Origin: Streptomyces xanthii | Lineage (GTDB): Bacteria > Actinomycetota > Actinomycetes > Streptomycetales > Streptomycetaceae | Assembly (NCBI RefSeq): GCF_014621695.1 | Contig: NZ_CP061281.1 | Span: 496,001 to 560,000 of the forward strand | Reading direction: 5' to 3' | DNA length: 64,000 bases | In this document: positions 18,084 to 26,516 of the stretch, piece after piece | How positions within the stretch are numbered: the stretch's first letter is position 1 | Layout of the letters: each line of letters starts with the position of its first letter | Made by a program: the position numbers and the translations under genes | The notes under the pieces: generated by a model | What the model was told of the DNA's origin: nothing | The model's database searches: none | What the model saw: only the letters and a program-made list of their open reading frames with translations

Positions 18084-19428
18084 CGAGCAGCGGCAGGGTC
18101 ACCTGGGCGGCGAGCCAGGCGCGCGGGCGCGGGAGCAGGGCGCAGGCGGGGAGCAGCCAGAGGGAGAACGGGAGCCAGATGCGTTCCGTCTCCGCCTTGC
18201 TCATGCCGGACAGGTCGGCGATCAGCAGGGCCAGCAGCCCGGCCGAGGCGAGCAGGGCCAGACGGCGGGTCGCCGGTGGTCCGGTGCGGTCGGTCAGCGC
18301 GGTCACGGCGCGGCGCAGGCCCGCGACCGCGGCCAGGCCGACGATGAGGACCGTGCAGGCGAGGTTGGCCCACACCCAGTAGCCGTACGGGCGGATGCCG
18401 CCCGCGCCCTGGTAGTAGCGGGTCACGAGCAGCCGGTACGCCTCCCACCAGTCGAAGCCGGCGAGGGTGAACGCCAGCGGCACGACCGCGCATCCGGCGA
18501 GCAGCAGGAGGAGCAGCGCGGGGCGCCGTCGGATCTCGTGGCGGCCGAGCACCAGGACGGCCGCGCCGATGACGGCGACGAGGGTGAGTCCGTAGGAGAG
18601 GTAGCAGGTGAGGCCGTAGAGGAGACCGGCGCCGGCGGCCCAGGCGATGCCGCGGCCGGTGACCGCGAGGGCGAGGAGGGCGACGGACCAGGCGGCGACG
18701 GCCGCGAAGTACGCGTCGGCGGACGCGCCCATCCACACGGCGCCGGGGGCGGCGACGAGGAACGGGGCCGCGCGGCGGGCCAGGGCCTCTCCGGCCAGGG
18801 CGCGGACCGCGACGAGGACGGCGACGCAGGCGGTGGCGCCGACGACGACGCACCACAGGCCGGCCCAGCCGCCGCCGCGCAGTCCGATCCGGTCGAGCAG
18901 CACGAACGTGAGCGTGGCGCCCGGCGGGTGGCCCGCGGTGTGGGCGGGCCAGTGGTCGGGCGAGTCGAGCAGGATGTGGTGCGTGAAGTCCCGCAGGGTG
19001 GCCGGGATGTCGTGGAAGCGGTCGATGGACTGGAGATATTCGTACCGAGTGGTGAGCCGTACGGCGATGCCGCGGTGCCGGCCGTCGACGAGGGCGAGGG
19101 ACAGGATCCAGGCGGTGGCCGCCGCCCACGCGCCGGGCAGCAGGATCCGCCAGGGCAGGCGGGCGGCGACGGCGGGGCCGTAGGCCACGAGGAGGCCCGC
19201 GAGCACCAGGGCGGGGACGGTTCCGGGGCCGGTGTGGGGCAGCCAGTTCGCGTACAGCGGCGGCCAGCCGACGTGCAGCGTGCCGTACGTCCCCTCGATG
19301 TGCCGGCCCACGAGCACGGCCGCGACCACGAGCAGGGCCGCGGCCGTCGCGGCGGCGAGGTCGAGCAGGTCGCGGCGGGGGTCGGTGGCGAACTCGGTAC
19401 GGGAGCCGGAGGGTTCGGTGCGGGTCAC
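18055..19428 (-). CDS. Polytopic membrane protein, GT-C glycosyltransferase-like
   Basis: A 457-aa protein with about ten to twelve hydrophobic helices and a large extracytoplasmic first half holding conserved-looking RYEYLQSIDRFHD and HTAGHPPGATLTF segments. The layout resembles GT-C (polyprenyl-phosphate-sugar dependent) transferases, but no definite catalytic DxD is clear, so the function is tentative. GTG 19428 is preceded at 6 nt by TAGCGT, suggesting a leaderless mRNA. It is divergent from the molybdopterin oxidoreductase. With the GT2, DUF2064, methyltransferase and epimerase genes downstream it may take part in making an envelope glycan. Confidence 0.7.
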   Translation of the reverse strand: MTRTEPSGSRTEFATDPRRDLLDLAAATAAALLVVAAVLVGRHIEGTYGTLHVGWPPLYANWLPHTGPGTVPALVLAGLLVAYGPAVAARLPWRILLPGAWAAATAWILSLALVDGRHRGIAVRLTTRYEYLQSIDRFHDIPATLRDFTHHILLDSPDHWPAHTAGHPPGATLTFVLLDRIGLRGGGWAGLWCVVVGATACVAVLVAVRALAGEALARRAAPFLVAAPGAVWMGASADAYFAAVAAWSVALLALAVTGRGIAWAAGAGLLYGLTCYLSYGLTLVAVIGAAVLVLGRHEIRRRPALLLLLLAGCAVVPLAFTLAGFDWWEAYRLLVTRYYQGAGGIRPYGYWVWANLACTVLIVGLAAVAGLRRAVTALTDRTGPPATRRLALLASAGLLALLIADLSGMSKAETERIWLPFSLWLLPACALLPRPRAWLAAQVTLPLLVNHLLLTGW

Positions 19429-19434
19429 ACCGGC

Positions 19435-19440
19435 ACGCTA
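19435..19440 (-). promoter_or_regulatory. -10 box of a probably leaderless gene
   Basis: TAGCGT lies 6 nt before the GTG at 19428. There is no Shine-Dalgarno sequence and no clear -35. Confidence 0.4.
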
Positions 19441-19529
19441 GGCCGTGCGGCGGTGCGCCGGACGTCTCCCGGGCCGGACGTCAGCGTTTCGTCATGGGTC
19501 GCAGCCGCCTCAGGGGGTGGGTCCCGGCC

Positions 19530-19535
19530 TACGGT
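19530..19535 (+). promoter_or_regulatory. -10 box of a probably leaderless gene
   Basis: TACGGT lies 6 nt before ATG 19542, supporting that start over the in-frame ATG at 19494. No Shine-Dalgarno sequence is visible. Confidence 0.4.
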
Positions 19536-19541
19536 CGGGGC

Positions 19542-20786
19542 ATGCGCGACAGTTCTCCCTCGTCCCCCGCGTTCTGGCGCAGCCCCCTGCGCGGCCCCCG
19601 GTTCACCTCGGTGCTCGGTCTCGTCCTGCTCCTCGGCGTGACCGTGCTGTTCGTGACCGGGCTCGTGTCGTACGCGGCGTACAACCCGGACCTGGCTCCG
19701 GTGAACGACAAGACCCCCGACAAGGGGATCCTCGGCTTCTACCTGTTCGACTGGCCGACCGACCCGCACTGGCTGTACCGGCTGACGCAGGGCGTGCACG
19801 TCACGCTCGGCGTCACGCTGATCCCCGTCCTGCTGGCGAAGCTGTGGTCGGTGGTGCCGCGGCTCTTCACGCTGCCTCCCGTCCGGTCCGTCACGCACGG
19901 CCTCGAGCGGCTGTCGCTGCTGCTCCTGGTCGGCGGCGGGCTGTTCGAGTTCGCGACGGGTGTCCTGAACGTGCAGCTCGACTACGCGTTCCCCGGCTCG
20001 TTCTATCCGCTGCACTTCTACGGGGCCTGGGTGTTCTTCTCCGCCTTCGTGGTGCACGCCGTGCTGAAGGTGCCGGCGGCCGTGCGGAACGTACGGCGGA
20101 TGCGGGCCGGAGAGGAGACGGTCGAGGATCCTGCCGGGCTCGTGGCGCCGTCGCCGGACGCGCCGACGATGTCCCGGCGCGGGGCGCTCTGGTTCGTCGG
20201 GGGCGGCTCGGCGCTGCTCTTCGGCACGACCGTCGGACAGAACTTCGACGGGCCGCTGCGCCGCGCGGCGCTGCTCGCCCCGCACGGGGGCGCCGATCCC
20301 GGGACGGGGCCGAACGGGTTCCAGATCAACAAGACGGCCGCACTCGCCGGGATCGACGCGGTGGAGGCGGGCGATCCGGCGTGGCGGCTCACGGTGGTCG
20401 GGCGGGGCGGCACCGTGCGGCTCGACCGGGCGGCGCTCGCCCGGCTCGCGCAGCACAGTGCCGCGCTGCCCATCGCGTGCGTGGAGGGCTGGTCGACGTC
20501 CGATCAGTGGTGGCGGGGTGTCCGGCTGCGGGACCTCGCGGCGCTCGTCGGCCACGAGGACGATCCGCCGGGTGTCTTCGTCGAATCGCTCCAGCGCCAC
20601 GGGGCGTTCCGGCACGCCGCGTTGAGCGCCTCCCAGGTCGCCGACCCGCGCTCGCTGCTCGCGCTCCAGGTGAACGGCGAGCCGCTGTCCGCCGACCACG
20701 GCGCTCCGGCCCGGGTCATCGTTCCCGCCGCGCCCGGTGTGCTCAACACCAAATGGGTGGCCCGGCTGACCTTCGGAAGGCTGTGA
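19542..20786 (+). CDS. Molybdopterin oxidoreductase fused to a cytochrome b-like membrane domain
   Basis: About 414 aa. Residues 20-180 hold four hydrophobic helices with His residues suited to heme b (GVHVTLG near 86; LHFYG and VVHAVLK near 158 and 172). A fifth hydrophobic segment near 217-232 is preceded by a twin-arginine motif (MSRRGALWF). The C-terminal domain is of the sulfite-oxidase (SUOX/YedY-like) fold, with the Mo-binding Cys313 in IACVEGWS and the following W-R-G-V-R-L. This implies an outward-facing Moco enzyme passing electrons to membrane heme. The substrate is unknown. The small membrane protein at 20793 follows after 6 nt. Confidence 0.85.
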   Translation: MRDSSPSSPAFWRSPLRGPRFTSVLGLVLLLGVTVLFVTGLVSYAAYNPDLAPVNDKTPDKGILGFYLFDWPTDPHWLYRLTQGVHVTLGVTLIPVLLAKLWSVVPRLFTLPPVRSVTHGLERLSLLLLVGGGLFEFATGVLNVQLDYAFPGSFYPLHFYGAWVFFSAFVVHAVLKVPAAVRNVRRMRAGEETVEDPAGLVAPSPDAPTMSRRGALWFVGGGSALLFGTTVGQNFDGPLRRAALLAPHGGADPGTGPNGFQINKTAALAGIDAVEAGDPAWRLTVVGRGGTVRLDRAALARLAQHSAALPIACVEGWSTSDQWWRGVRLRDLAALVGHEDDPPGVFVESLQRHGAFRHAALSASQVADPRSLLALQVNGEPLSADHGAPARVIVPAAPGVLNTKWVARLTFGRL

Positions 20787-20792
20787 CGCCCG

Positions 20793-21272
20793 ATGACCGC
20801 GAGGAAATGGATCCCGGCTCGGCGGATCCCGCTGGGCAGCCCGCTCACCCTGCTGCTCCTGCTGTGTTCGTTCGCGCTGGCCGGATACGCCGGGGTGCGG
20901 CTGTTCGCCGGCGACTGGTTCGGCGTCGCCCTGTGGATCGTGGGCGCGGCCCTGCTGCACGATCTCGTGCTGCTTCCGCTGTACGCGGGCGCCGACCGGG
21001 CGCTCGTCCGGGCCTTCGGTGCGGCGGGCCGGCGCACGTGGGTCGGCTATGTGCGGGTGCCGGCCGCGCTGTCGTGCCTGCTGCTGCTCGTGTGGTTCCC
21101 GCTCGTCACCGGGATGACGGCCCGGCGTTACGCGCTGACGACGGGCCGCTCGGCGGACGTGTTCCTGGGCCGCTGGCTGCTGATCACCGCGGCACTGTTC
21201 GCGGCGTCCGCGCTGGTGTGGGCGGTCCGCACGCGCAGGGCGACGAAACTGCGGCCGCCCGCCTCCCACTGA
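20793..21272 (+). CDS. Small polytopic membrane protein
   Basis: 159 aa with about four hydrophobic helices (LTLLLLLCSFALAGYAG; VALWIVGAALLHDLVLLPL; LSCLLLLVWFPLVTGM; WLLITAALFAASALVWA). No enzyme motif is seen. It begins 6 nt after the oxidoreductase stop, so it is probably co-transcribed and may be a membrane partner. Its last 145 nt are antisense to the end of the methyltransferase gene at 21128. Confidence 0.75.
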   Translation: MTARKWIPARRIPLGSPLTLLLLLCSFALAGYAGVRLFAGDWFGVALWIVGAALLHDLVLLPLYAGADRALVRAFGAAGRRTWVGYVRVPAALSCLLLLVWFPLVTGMTARRYALTTGRSADVFLGRWLLITAALFAASALVWAVRTRRATKLRPPASH

Positions 21273-21886
21273 GCGGTGGAGCGCAGACCCGCCTCTTTCG
21301 CGTGACGCAGCAGGGCGGGGGTGCCGAGGCGCGCCCAGGGGAAGGGGCGGCCCGAGGCACGGACGGGCGTGTCGGTGACCTCGACCTCGGCACGTTCGTC
21401 CACGTCCACGGGTGCCGTCTCGGCGATCAGCAGGCCGTCCGGGGCGAGGAGTCGGGCCGTGCGGCGCAGCAGGGCGTGCGGGTCGCCGCCGATGCCGACG
21501 TTGCCGTCCATCAGGAGGACCGTGCGCCAGCGGCCCTCGCCGGGCAGCGGGTCGAAAACGGAGCGGTGCAGGGCGGGGCCGCCGAGCCGTGTCGTGCGTT
21601 CGACGGCGGTGGCGCTCACGTCGATACCGAGGACGGTGCGGCCGCGCGCGGCGAGTTCGGCGACGAGCCGGCCGGGGCCGCAGCCCACGTCGAGGACGGG
21701 GCCCTCGCAGCGGTCCAGGACGTCCCGGTCGACGGCGTCGGCGCGGGCGCACCAGCGTTCGACGTCGAGGGGCAGCAGCCAGCCGTCGGTACGGCGCAGG
21801 AACAGCGGGCCCGTGCCGGTGCGCAGCGCGGCGGTGTAGGGGTCGGCCGCGGCCCAGGGTGCCGCGTCGGCGGGCGGGGCGCTCAT
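21128..21886 (-). CDS. Class I SAM-dependent methyltransferase
   Basis: 252 aa. Motif I VLDVGCGPGRLVAELAARG lies near residue 65, with the acidic loop LGIDVSATAVE following. The start ATG 21886 overlaps the stop of the DUF2064 gene (ATGA). The domain appears complete by GGRSFVALRVR. The last 30 residues or so (TAHTSADAANSAAV...) are compositionally unlike it and are encoded antisense to the small membrane protein gene, so they look like a readthrough extension. Substrate unknown; it belongs to the minus-strand glycan gene group. Confidence 0.85.
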   Translation of the reverse strand: MSAPPADAAPWAAADPYTAALRTGTGPLFLRRTDGWLLPLDVERWCARADAVDRDVLDRCEGPVLDVGCGPGRLVAELAARGRTVLGIDVSATAVERTTRLGGPALHRSVFDPLPGEGRWRTVLLMDGNVGIGGDPHALLRRTARLLAPDGLLIAETAPVDVDERAEVEVTDTPVRASGRPFPWARLGTPALLRHAKEAGLRSTAQWEAGGRSFVALRVRTAHTSADAANSAAVISSQRPRNTSAERPVVSA

Positions 21887-22500
21887 CCGCGGGCCCGCGT
21901 CGTGCACCGGGCGAGACAGGCGGCGAACCGGCTGTCGGGGGCGAGGGCGGCCACCGCGGCGGCGTCGGCGGCGGTGTCGACGTCGCGCAGGGTCGGCAGG
22001 TCGCGGACGCGGAGTCCGGCGGCGTGCAGCCTTTCGCGCTGCACGGCTCCCGTACGGGCCGTGGACATGGGCACGCCGCGCAGGAGCCCGGGGTCGGGGG
22101 CGGCGAGGCCGAGGGCCCAGAATCCGCCGTCGAGCGCGGGGCCGAACCAGGCGTCGCAGTCCGTGAAGTCGACGGTGAGCTGGGCGGGACTGAGCTGCGG
22201 GGTGTCCATGCCGACGAGCAGGGCGGGCCCCTCGCACCCGGCGAAGGCGTCGGCCAGACGTTCGTCGAGGCCGCCGCCGCTCTGCGGCACGACGTCGAAC
22301 CCGGCGGGCAGCCAGGGCCCCGGTTCCCCGTCGAGCACGAGGACGCGCCGCTCGGCGGGCGCGGCGGCCACCGCGTGCAGGGTGTCGCACAGGGCGGCCT
22401 CGGCGAGGGCGGCCGCGTCCTCGGGCGTGAACGGCGGCGTGAGCCGCGTCTTGACCCGGCCGGGGCGGGGTTCCTTGGCGATGACGAGAAGGGTGGTCAC
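21883..22500 (-). CDS. DUF2064 / TIGR04282-type glycosyltransferase-like protein
   Basis: 205 aa, with a GT-A-like nucleotidyl/glycosyl transferase fold. VIAKEPRPGRVKTRLTPP at the N-terminus and LLVGMDTPQLSP near residue 110 are typical of the family, which was named for arsenosugar biosynthesis in some bacteria but is widespread with unknown acceptors. GTG 22500 overlaps the stop of the repeat ORF upstream (GTGA), and an AAGG motif lies about 9 nt before it. Its stop overlaps the methyltransferase start. Confidence 0.85.
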   Translation of the reverse strand: MTTLLVIAKEPRPGRVKTRLTPPFTPEDAAALAEAALCDTLHAVAAAPAERRVLVLDGEPGPWLPAGFDVVPQSGGGLDERLADAFAGCEGPALLVGMDTPQLSPAQLTVDFTDCDAWFGPALDGGFWALGLAAPDPGLLRGVPMSTARTGAVQRERLHAAGLRVRDLPTLRDVDTAADAAAVAALAPDSRFAACLARCTTRARG

Positions 22501-22814
22501 GGGGTACGGCCTTCCGGGGCGGGGGTGGTGGTCGGGGCGGGGACGGGGTGCTCGGCCCGGCCGGCCTCGCACGCGGGGCCGCGCGGGGCCGGGGGCGGGT
22601 ACTCGGCCGGGAAGACGGGGCCGCGCAGGCTGAGGCGCGGCTGCTGGGCCGGGAAAGCGGGGCCGCTCGGGCCGAGGCGCGGCTGCTGGGCCGGGAAAGC
22701 GGGGCCGCTCGGGCCGAGGCGCGGCTGCTGGGCCAGGGCCACCCCTGAGCCTGCGCGGCCAGGGGCTCCCGTCACCGGGTCCCGCTGCGGCAGGGCGGCG
22801 GCGCCGGGGGTCAC
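22497..22814 (-). CDS. Proline-rich ORF with tandem 14-residue repeats
   Basis: A possible 105-aa protein. GTG 22814 overlaps the GT2 stop and its own stop overlaps the DUF2064 start, both as GTGA, so it would be coupled on both sides. Its middle has two exact copies of a 14-residue unit (AQQPRLGPSGPAFP) plus diverged flanking copies; the rest is Pro/Ala/Gly rich with no known domain. It may be a disordered linker protein. It may equally be a non-coding minisatellite inserted between two genes, in which case the frame is accidental. Confidence 0.4.
   Translation of the reverse strand: MTPGAAALPQRDPVTGAPGRAGSGVALAQQPRLGPSGPAFPAQQPRLGPSGPAFPAQQPRLSLRGPVFPAEYPPPAPRGPACEAGRAEHPVPAPTTTPAPEGRTP
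22632..22738. repeat. 42-bp tandem repeat (2 perfect copies plus a partial)
   Basis: Units at 22632-22673 and 22674-22715 are identical, each beginning GAGGCGCGGCTGCTGGGCC. A third begins at 22716 and breaks off after about 20 nt. A diverged copy can be traced upstream (about 22605-22631). The length is a multiple of three, so the minus-strand frame stays open. Confidence 0.9.
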
Positions 22815-23518
22815 CGGGAGCGCCCTTCCGCAGCGGGCGGTGCCGTCTCCGCGAGGACGCGGCTCATGTCGCGGACCGCCTGCCACGTGCCCCGCCAGGT
22901 GCCCGTCACCTTGGAGGCGCCGCTGCGGGGGCGGTACGGCACGTCGTGCTCCGTGACGCGCCAGCCCGCGTCGGCGGCGCGGACGACCATCTGGAGCGGG
23001 TAGCCGCTGCGCCGGTCGGTGAGGTCGAGGGCCAGGAGCTCGGTGCGGCGGGCGGCGCGCAGGGGGCCGAGGTCGTGCAGGCGCAGGCCGGTGCGACGGC
23101 GCAGGAGGCGGGCGAGGGCGAGGTTGCCGGCGCGGGCGTGCGGGGGCCAGGCGCCCCGGCGCGTGGGGCGGCGCCGGCCGAGGACGAGGTCGGCGCGTCC
23201 GGTGCTCACCTCGTCGACGAACGGCACGAGCAGCCCGGGGTCGAGGGAGGCGTCGCAGTCGCAGAAGCAGACGATGTCGGCGTCGGCGGCGAGCAGCCCG
23301 GCGTGGCAGGCCGCGCCGAAGCCCCGTACCGGTTCGGGCACGACGGTCGCGCCGAGGGAGCGGGCGAGGTCCGCGGAGCCGTCGGTGGAGCCGTTGTCGA
23401 CGACGAGGGCGCGCCAGCCGGGCGGGATGCGTTCGAGCACCCAGGGCAGCGCCTCGGCCTCGTCCAGGCAGGGCAGGACCACGTCGACGGACGGGGAGGG
23501 GTGGGGTGGGGTCGTCAC
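22811..23518 (-). CDS. Family 2 glycosyltransferase
   Basis: 235 aa, cytosolic. The N-terminal VDVVLPCLDEAEALPWVLER and VVDNGSTDGSADLARSLGA are the GT2 nucleotide-sugar binding strands, and FCDCDASLDPGLL supplies the metal-binding acidic motif near residue 100. No C-terminal membrane helix is present, unlike dolichyl-phosphate mannose synthases. GTG 23518 is the likely start; the longer frame runs back into the divergent response regulator gene. It is the first gene of a coupled minus-strand set (GT2, repeat ORF, DUF2064, methyltransferase). Confidence 0.88.
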   Translation of the reverse strand: MTTPPHPSPSVDVVLPCLDEAEALPWVLERIPPGWRALVVDNGSTDGSADLARSLGATVVPEPVRGFGAACHAGLLAADADIVCFCDCDASLDPGLLVPFVDEVSTGRADLVLGRRRPTRRGAWPPHARAGNLALARLLRRRTGLRLHDLGPLRAARRTELLALDLTDRRSGYPLQMVVRAADAGWRVTEHDVPYRPRSGASKVTGTWRGTWQAVRDMSRVLAETAPPAAEGRSR

Positions 23519-23642
23519 GGATTTCACCCTACGAGCGCGATCCGGGCATTTCGGATGCGCGCTCCTTACGAAACACGGACGTCCGCCGGTGCGGGCCCGT
23601 CCGGGGTCGTCGTGCGCGCGGGCGCGGTGCGAGGCTGGCCCC

Positions 23643-24386
23643 ATGCAGCAGTCACACGAGCTCACGGGCCACGCGGCGCCCACCGACCCGGCGCGGGTCC
23701 TGGTCGTCGACGACGATCCGACGGTCGCCGAGGTGGTGGCCGGATACCTGGACCGCGCGGGTTTCCTGGTGGAGCGCGCCGCCGACGGTCCGACGGCGCT
23801 GGCCCGGGCCACGGCCCGGCGCCCGGATCTGGTCGTGCTCGATCTGATGCTGCCGGGCATGGACGGCCTGGAGGTCTGCCGGCGGATCCGGGAGAGCGGG
23901 CCCGTGCCGGTGGTGATGCTCACGGCGCGCGGTGACGAGGACGACCGCATCCTGGGCCTGGAGATCGGCGCCGACGACTACGTGACCAAGCCGTTCAGCC
24001 CGCGCGAACTGGTGCTGCGCGTCGAGTCGGTGCTGCGCCGGGCCCGCCCGCGCACGGGGCTGCGGCCGCTGCGGGCGGCGGGTCTCGCGGTGGATCCGGC
24101 GGCCCGCCGCGCCACCCGGGACGGCGCCGAACTGGCCCTGACCCTGCGCGAGTTCGACCTCCTCGCCTTCTTCCTGCGGCATCCGGGGCGGGCGTTCAGC
24201 CGGGAGGACCTGATGCGTGAGGTGTGGGGCTGGGAGTTCGGCGACCTGTCGACGGTGACCGTGCACATCCGGCGCCTGCGCGGCAAGGTCGAGGACGATC
24301 CGGCCCGCCCGCGCCTCATCCAGACGGTGTGGGGCGTCGGCTACCGCTTCGAGCCGGACGGCACGCCCGGCTCCCAGGAGGCCTGA
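23643..24386 (+). CDS. OmpR/PhoB-type response regulator
   Basis: 247 aa. The receiver domain has the acidic pocket VVDDD (22-25), phospho-acceptor Asp67 in [12 protein letters not shown], Thr in VVMLTARGD and Lys in DYVTKPFSP. The C-terminal winged helix ends with [11 protein letters not shown]. It is followed after 3 nt by its histidine kinase. It is divergent from the GT2 gene, suggesting it controls the surrounding glycan genes; this is an inference from position. Confidence 0.93.
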   Translation: MQQSHELTGHAAPTDPARVLVVDDDPTVAEVVAGYLDRAGFLVERAADGPTALARATARRPDLVVLDLMLPGMDGLEVCRRIRESGPVPVVMLTARGDEDDRILGLEIGADDYVTKPFSPRELVLRVESVLRRARPRTGLRPLRAAGLAVDPAARRATRDGAELALTLREFDLLAFFLRHPGRAFSREDLMREVWGWEFGDLSTVTVHIRRLRGKVEDDPARPRLIQTVWGVGYRFEPDGTPGSQEA

Positions 24387-24389
24387 GCG

Positions 24390-25499
24390 ATGCGCGACCT
24401 CCTTCTCATCGCGCTGTACGCCTTCGCGGGCGCGGCGGCGACCGGTCTGGCCGGCGCAGCGCTGCTGCGGTGGACCCGGCGCCGGTCGCTGACCGCGTCG
24501 CTGGCCGTGGTCGCGGCCGTCGGGGTGGTCGCGATGCTGGCGGGCACGCTGGCCGTGGCGTGGGCGATGTTCCTGTCGCCGCACGACCTCACCGTCGTGA
24601 CGACGGTGGTGGCGATGGCAGCCGTCGTGTCGCTCGCGACGGCGCTGCTGCTCGGCCGCTGGGTCGTCGCCCGCAGCCGTGAACTGGCCGTCGCCGCCCG
24701 CTCGTTCGGCGACGGCGGGGACTTCGCCGCCCCGGACCATCCGGCGACGGCCGAACTGGAGGCGGTGAGCCGGGAGCTGGCGGCGACCAGTGCGCGGCTC
24801 GCGGCGTCGCGGGAGCGCGAGCGTGCCCTGGAGACGTCGCGGCGCGAACTGGTGGCGTGGATCTCGCACGATCTGCGCACCCCGCTGGCCGGCCTTCGGG
24901 CCATGTCAGAGGCGCTGGAGGACGGCGTCGCGGAGGACCCGGACCGCTATCTGCGGCAGATGCGCGCCGAGGTGGAGCGGCTCAACGACATGGTCGGCGA
25001 CCTCTTCGAGCTGTCCCGCATCCACGCCGGCGCCCTGCCGCTCGCCCCGGCCCGCATGTCGCTGTACGACCTGGTGGGCGACGCGCTCGCCGGCGCGGAT
25101 CCGCTCGCTCGGGAGCACGGGGTGCGGCTGGTCGGCGACGGGGTCGAGGCGGTGCCGGTGGAGGTCGACGGCAAGGAGATGAGCCGGGTGCTCGGCAATC
25201 TCCTGGTGAACGCGATCCGCCGCACCCCGGCGGACGGCACCGTCGCGGTCGCCACGGAGCGCTCCGCGGAGGGGGTCGTGCTCTCGGTCACGGACGGGTG
25301 CGGCGGCATTCCCGAGGACGACCTCGACCGCGTCTTCGACACCGGCTGGCGCGGCACCCACGCCCGGACGCCCCCCGCGGGCGCGGGCCTCGGCCTCGCG
25401 ATCGTGCGCGGCATCGTGGAGGCCCACCGCGGCCGGGCCACGGTCCGCAACATCCCGGGCGGCTGCTGCTTCGAGGTGACCCTGCCGACGGCGTCGTAG
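24390..25499 (+). CDS. Sensor histidine kinase
   Basis: 369 aa. Three hydrophobic segments near residues 5-27, 38-62 and 68-89 are followed by a HAMP-like linker, the dimerisation box with phospho-acceptor His160 ([15 protein letters not shown]), an N box ([13 protein letters not shown]) and ATP-lid glycines ([27 protein letters not shown]). There is almost no extracytoplasmic sensor loop, so it probably senses within the membrane. AGGAGG precedes ATG 24390. It forms a two-gene operon with the response regulator. Confidence 0.93.
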   Translation: MRDLLLIALYAFAGAAATGLAGAALLRWTRRRSLTASLAVVAAVGVVAMLAGTLAVAWAMFLSPHDLTVVTTVVAMAAVVSLATALLLGRWVVARSRELAVAARSFGDGGDFAAPDHPATAELEAVSRELAATSARLAASRERERALETSRRELVAWISHDLRTPLAGLRAMSEALEDGVAEDPDRYLRQMRAEVERLNDMVGDLFELSRIHAGALPLAPARMSLYDLVGDALAGADPLAREHGVRLVGDGVEAVPVEVDGKEMSRVLGNLLVNAIRRTPADGTVAVATERSAEGVVLSVTDGCGGIPEDDLDRVFDTGWRGTHARTPPAGAGLGLAIVRGIVEAHRGRATVRNIPGGCCFEVTLPTAS

Positions 25500-25508
25500 G
25501 CGCTGCGG

Positions 25509-26510
25509 TCAGGGGGCGCGCAGCTCGTCCCGGGCGAAGGAGCGCATGCCCGCCTCGAAGTCGACCGTCGGCTTCCAGCCCAGGTCGGCGCGGAGTCGCG
25601 CCGAGTCGGCGGTGATGTGGCGGACGTCGCCGAGCCGGTACTCCCCCGTGACGACGGGCTCAGGGCCACCGTGCGCGGCGGCCAGCGCCCGCGCCATCTC
25701 GCCGACGGTGTGCGGGTCGCCGCTGCCGGTGTTGTACGCGGTCAGGGCGCCCGGGGCGGTGTCGGCCTCCAGGGCGGCCAGGTTGGCGGCGGCGACATCG
25801 CGGACGTGGACGAAGTCGCGGCGCTGCCGGCCGTCCTCGTAGACCCGCGGGGCCTCGCCGCGCGCGAGCGCCGAGCGGAAGAAGGAGGCGACGCCCGCGT
25901 ACGGGGTGTCGCGGGGCATCCGGGGGCCGTAGACGTTGTGGTAGCGCAGGGAGACGGCCGTGCCGCCGGTGGAGCGGGCCCAGGCGGCGGCGAGGTGCTC
26001 CTGGGCGAGCTTGGTGGTGGCGTAGACGTTGCGCGGGTCGGCGGGGGCGTCCTCGCCGATCAGGGCCGGTTCGAGGGCGGCGGCGCAGTGCGGGCAGCGG
26101 GGTTCGAAGCGGCCCGCGTCGAGGTCGGCGACGGTGCGGGGGCCGGGGCGGACGTCGCCGTGGCGCGGGCATGTGTAGCGGCCTTCCCCGTACACGACCA
26201 TCGACCCGGCGAGGACGAGGTGCCGGATTCCGTGGTCGGCCATGGCGGCGAGGAGGACGGCGGTGCCGAGGTCGTTGCGGGACACGTACGCGGCCGCGTC
26301 CCGGACGCCGTCGCCGAGCCCGACCTTCGCCGCCTGGTGGCAGACGGCGTCGACGCCGGTCAGGGCGCGGGCCACCGCGTCGGGGTCGCGCACGTCGGCG
26401 CCGGGGTCGTCCCGCACGTCGTACACGAGCGGTTCGTGGCCGTGCGCGGCGAGCGCCTCGACGACATGGGACCCGATGAACCCGGCACCGCCGGTGACCA
26501 GTACACGCAT
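25509..26510 (-). CDS. NAD-dependent epimerase with zinc-knuckle insertion (extended SDR)
   Basis: 333 aa. The Rossmann motif GGAGFIG (7-13), Ser103 (AGSMVVYG) and Tyr163-x3-Lys167 (YATTK) give the full SDR catalytic set. Between them is an insertion with CPRH (Cys114, His117) and CPHC (Cys139, Cys142), arranged like a zinc knuckle. Similar insertions occur in dTDP-L-rhamnose 4-epimerase-like proteins, so a nucleotide-sugar substrate is likely. It is convergent with the sensor kinase gene. TAGCGT 6 nt before ATG 26510 suggests a leaderless mRNA. Confidence 0.87.
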   Translation of the reverse strand: MRVLVTGGAGFIGSHVVEALAAHGHEPLVYDVRDDPGADVRDPDAVARALTGVDAVCHQAAKVGLGDGVRDAAAYVSRNDLGTAVLLAAMADHGIRHLVLAGSMVVYGEGRYTCPRHGDVRPGPRTVADLDAGRFEPRCPHCAAALEPALIGEDAPADPRNVYATTKLAQEHLAAAWARSTGGTAVSLRYHNVYGPRMPRDTPYAGVASFFRSALARGEAPRVYEDGRQRRDFVHVRDVAAANLAALEADTAPGALTAYNTGSGDPHTVGEMARALAAAHGGPEPVVTGEYRLGDVRHITADSARLRADLGWKPTVDFEAGMRSFARDELRAP

Positions 26511-26516
26511 GGCGCC

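Noticed and set aside
22548..22748. Plus-strand ORF over the 42-bp tandem repeat
   Set aside because: There is no ribosome site and no operon partner on that strand. The minus-strand frame has start/stop overlaps with both neighbours and is the better candidate.
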